Of a DNA stretch of 20,776 nucleotides, positions 20,352-20,776 are shown in pieces; within the stretch, counting starts at the first letter, position 1, and each line of letters starts with the position of its first letter. Origin of the DNA: Clostridia bacterium (GTDB lineage Bacteria > Bacillota > Clostridia > Christensenellales > Borkfalkiaceae); assembly GCA_900769545.1 (NCBI GenBank), contig CAAGGZ010000082.1, positions 1 to 20,776 on the forward strand, read 5' to 3'. Position numbers and translations under genes: made by a program. A model generated the notes under the pieces. The model did no database searches and was not told the origin of the DNA. It worked only from the letters and a program-made list of their open reading frames with translations.

Positions 20352-20776
20352 TTACAACTGTTTTATCTCTTCGGCAATCATAGACACCGTTTTTGCGTTG
20401 GTATCAATTTTAATGGTATTGAGTGCTTGATACATCGGTATTCTTGCTACACTTCTCTCAATTACATCTTCAGAACGAATACCTCTTTTTATATCCATTG
20501 CCAATCTTTCACACAGAGTTTTTTCATCCGCTACAAGCGAGACGCATTTCACCTCACAGTTCTGTGTATCCAGCTTCTCAAGTATGGAATTGATAATACT
20601 CTGCTCGTGCATCACCCAACAAAAAATGATATTCTCGTATGCAGAACACTTCAGAAAATTATTGAGTACATAACAAATATTATTTGTCACCATTGCTTTT
20701 GTTTCATCGGTTACTTGGAACGGATTTGCATCCCAACACCAATCCCCGTCAAGAAACACACTATTCGGTAAATCCT
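20352..20776 (-). CDS. P-loop kinase-like protein (truncated at window edge)
   Basis: The visible part is about 141 residues and ends at the stop at 20352-20354. The frame stays open to the window edge, reading DLPNSVFLDGDWCWDANPFQ at the start, with no acceptable Met. The GTG at 20759 falls inside this conserved segment and is not the start. The FLDGDWCW segment, the following helices and the end TKTVSMIAEEI resemble the AAA-type nucleotide/shikimate kinase-like proteins of about 170-180 residues, whose P-loop would be in the missing ~35 N-terminal residues. Substrate is unknown. It is convergent with hflX. Confidence 0.72.
   Translation of the reverse strand, partial: DLPNSVFLDGDWCWDANPFQVTDETKAMVTNNICYVLNNFLKCSAYENIIFCWVMHEQSIINSILEKLDTQNCEVKCVSLVADEKTLCERLAMDIKRGIRSEDVIERSVARIPMYQALNTIKIDTNAKTVSMIAEEIKQL

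Noticed and set aside
20250..20771. 173-codon open frame on the plus strand
   Set aside because: It starts inside the hflX terminator and runs antisense to the conserved kinase-like protein on the minus strand; its composition is not protein-like.

Overview
The window is AT-rich chromosomal DNA, most likely from a low-GC Clostridia-type member of the Bacillota. It may come from an uncultured gut lineage, but species or family cannot be read from it. The grounds are strong AGGAGG-type ribosome binding sites, TTGACA/TATAAT-type promoters, a two-subunit GlgC+GlgD ADP-glucose pyrophosphorylase, a Pol I with a degraded proofreading domain, and U-tailed hairpin terminators after most transcription units. 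The first 19 bases match the end of an Illumina TruSeq adapter. The left edge is therefore an assembly artefact, and the first gene is cut there. The last gene runs off the right edge.

Layout. (1) 22-2302: the end of an ABC exporter gene, followed 4 bp later by a leucine-rich-repeat protein of unknown function. (2) 2333-4447: an AraC-type regulator (minus), divergent from an N-acetylhexosamine 1-kinase (nahK-like, plus). The AraC promoter predicts a leaderless mRNA. (3) 4497-5498: a membrane-anchored XRE/Cro-type regulator (minus) with a repeat cluster upstream that looks like an operator, then tRNA-Leu(CAA), also minus. (4) 5671-8847: polA-coaE, two housekeeping genes with their own promoter and terminator. 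(5) 9066-17558: the glycogen cluster glgC-glgD-glgA-glgP followed by an intracellular GH13 alpha-glucanase. (6) 17559-17904: a 346-bp gene-free stretch holding four consecutive hairpins, three DnaA-box-like 9-mers in one orientation, a terminator and a promoter. (7) 17905-20237: a tyrosine recombinase overlapping hflX by 4 bp. (8) 20352-20776: a truncated P-loop kinase-like gene (minus).

How the genes work together. GlgC/GlgD make ADP-glucose from glucose-1-phosphate and ATP. GlgA polymerises it, GlgP releases glucose-1-phosphate from chain ends, and the GH13 enzyme would cut internal or branch linkages of glucan inside the cell. No branching enzyme (glgB) is present in the window. A promoter inside the 3' end of glgA and a hairpin terminator ahead of the GH13 gene suggest that degradation can be expressed separately from synthesis.

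No clearly new multi-gene system is visible. The items most worth checking are the 17559-17904 intergenic region (hairpin cassette plus DnaA-box cluster), two promoters placed so that their mRNAs would start at the A of the ATG, the operator-like repeats upstream of the XRE gene, and the inverted repeat without a U-tail between glgD and glgA.
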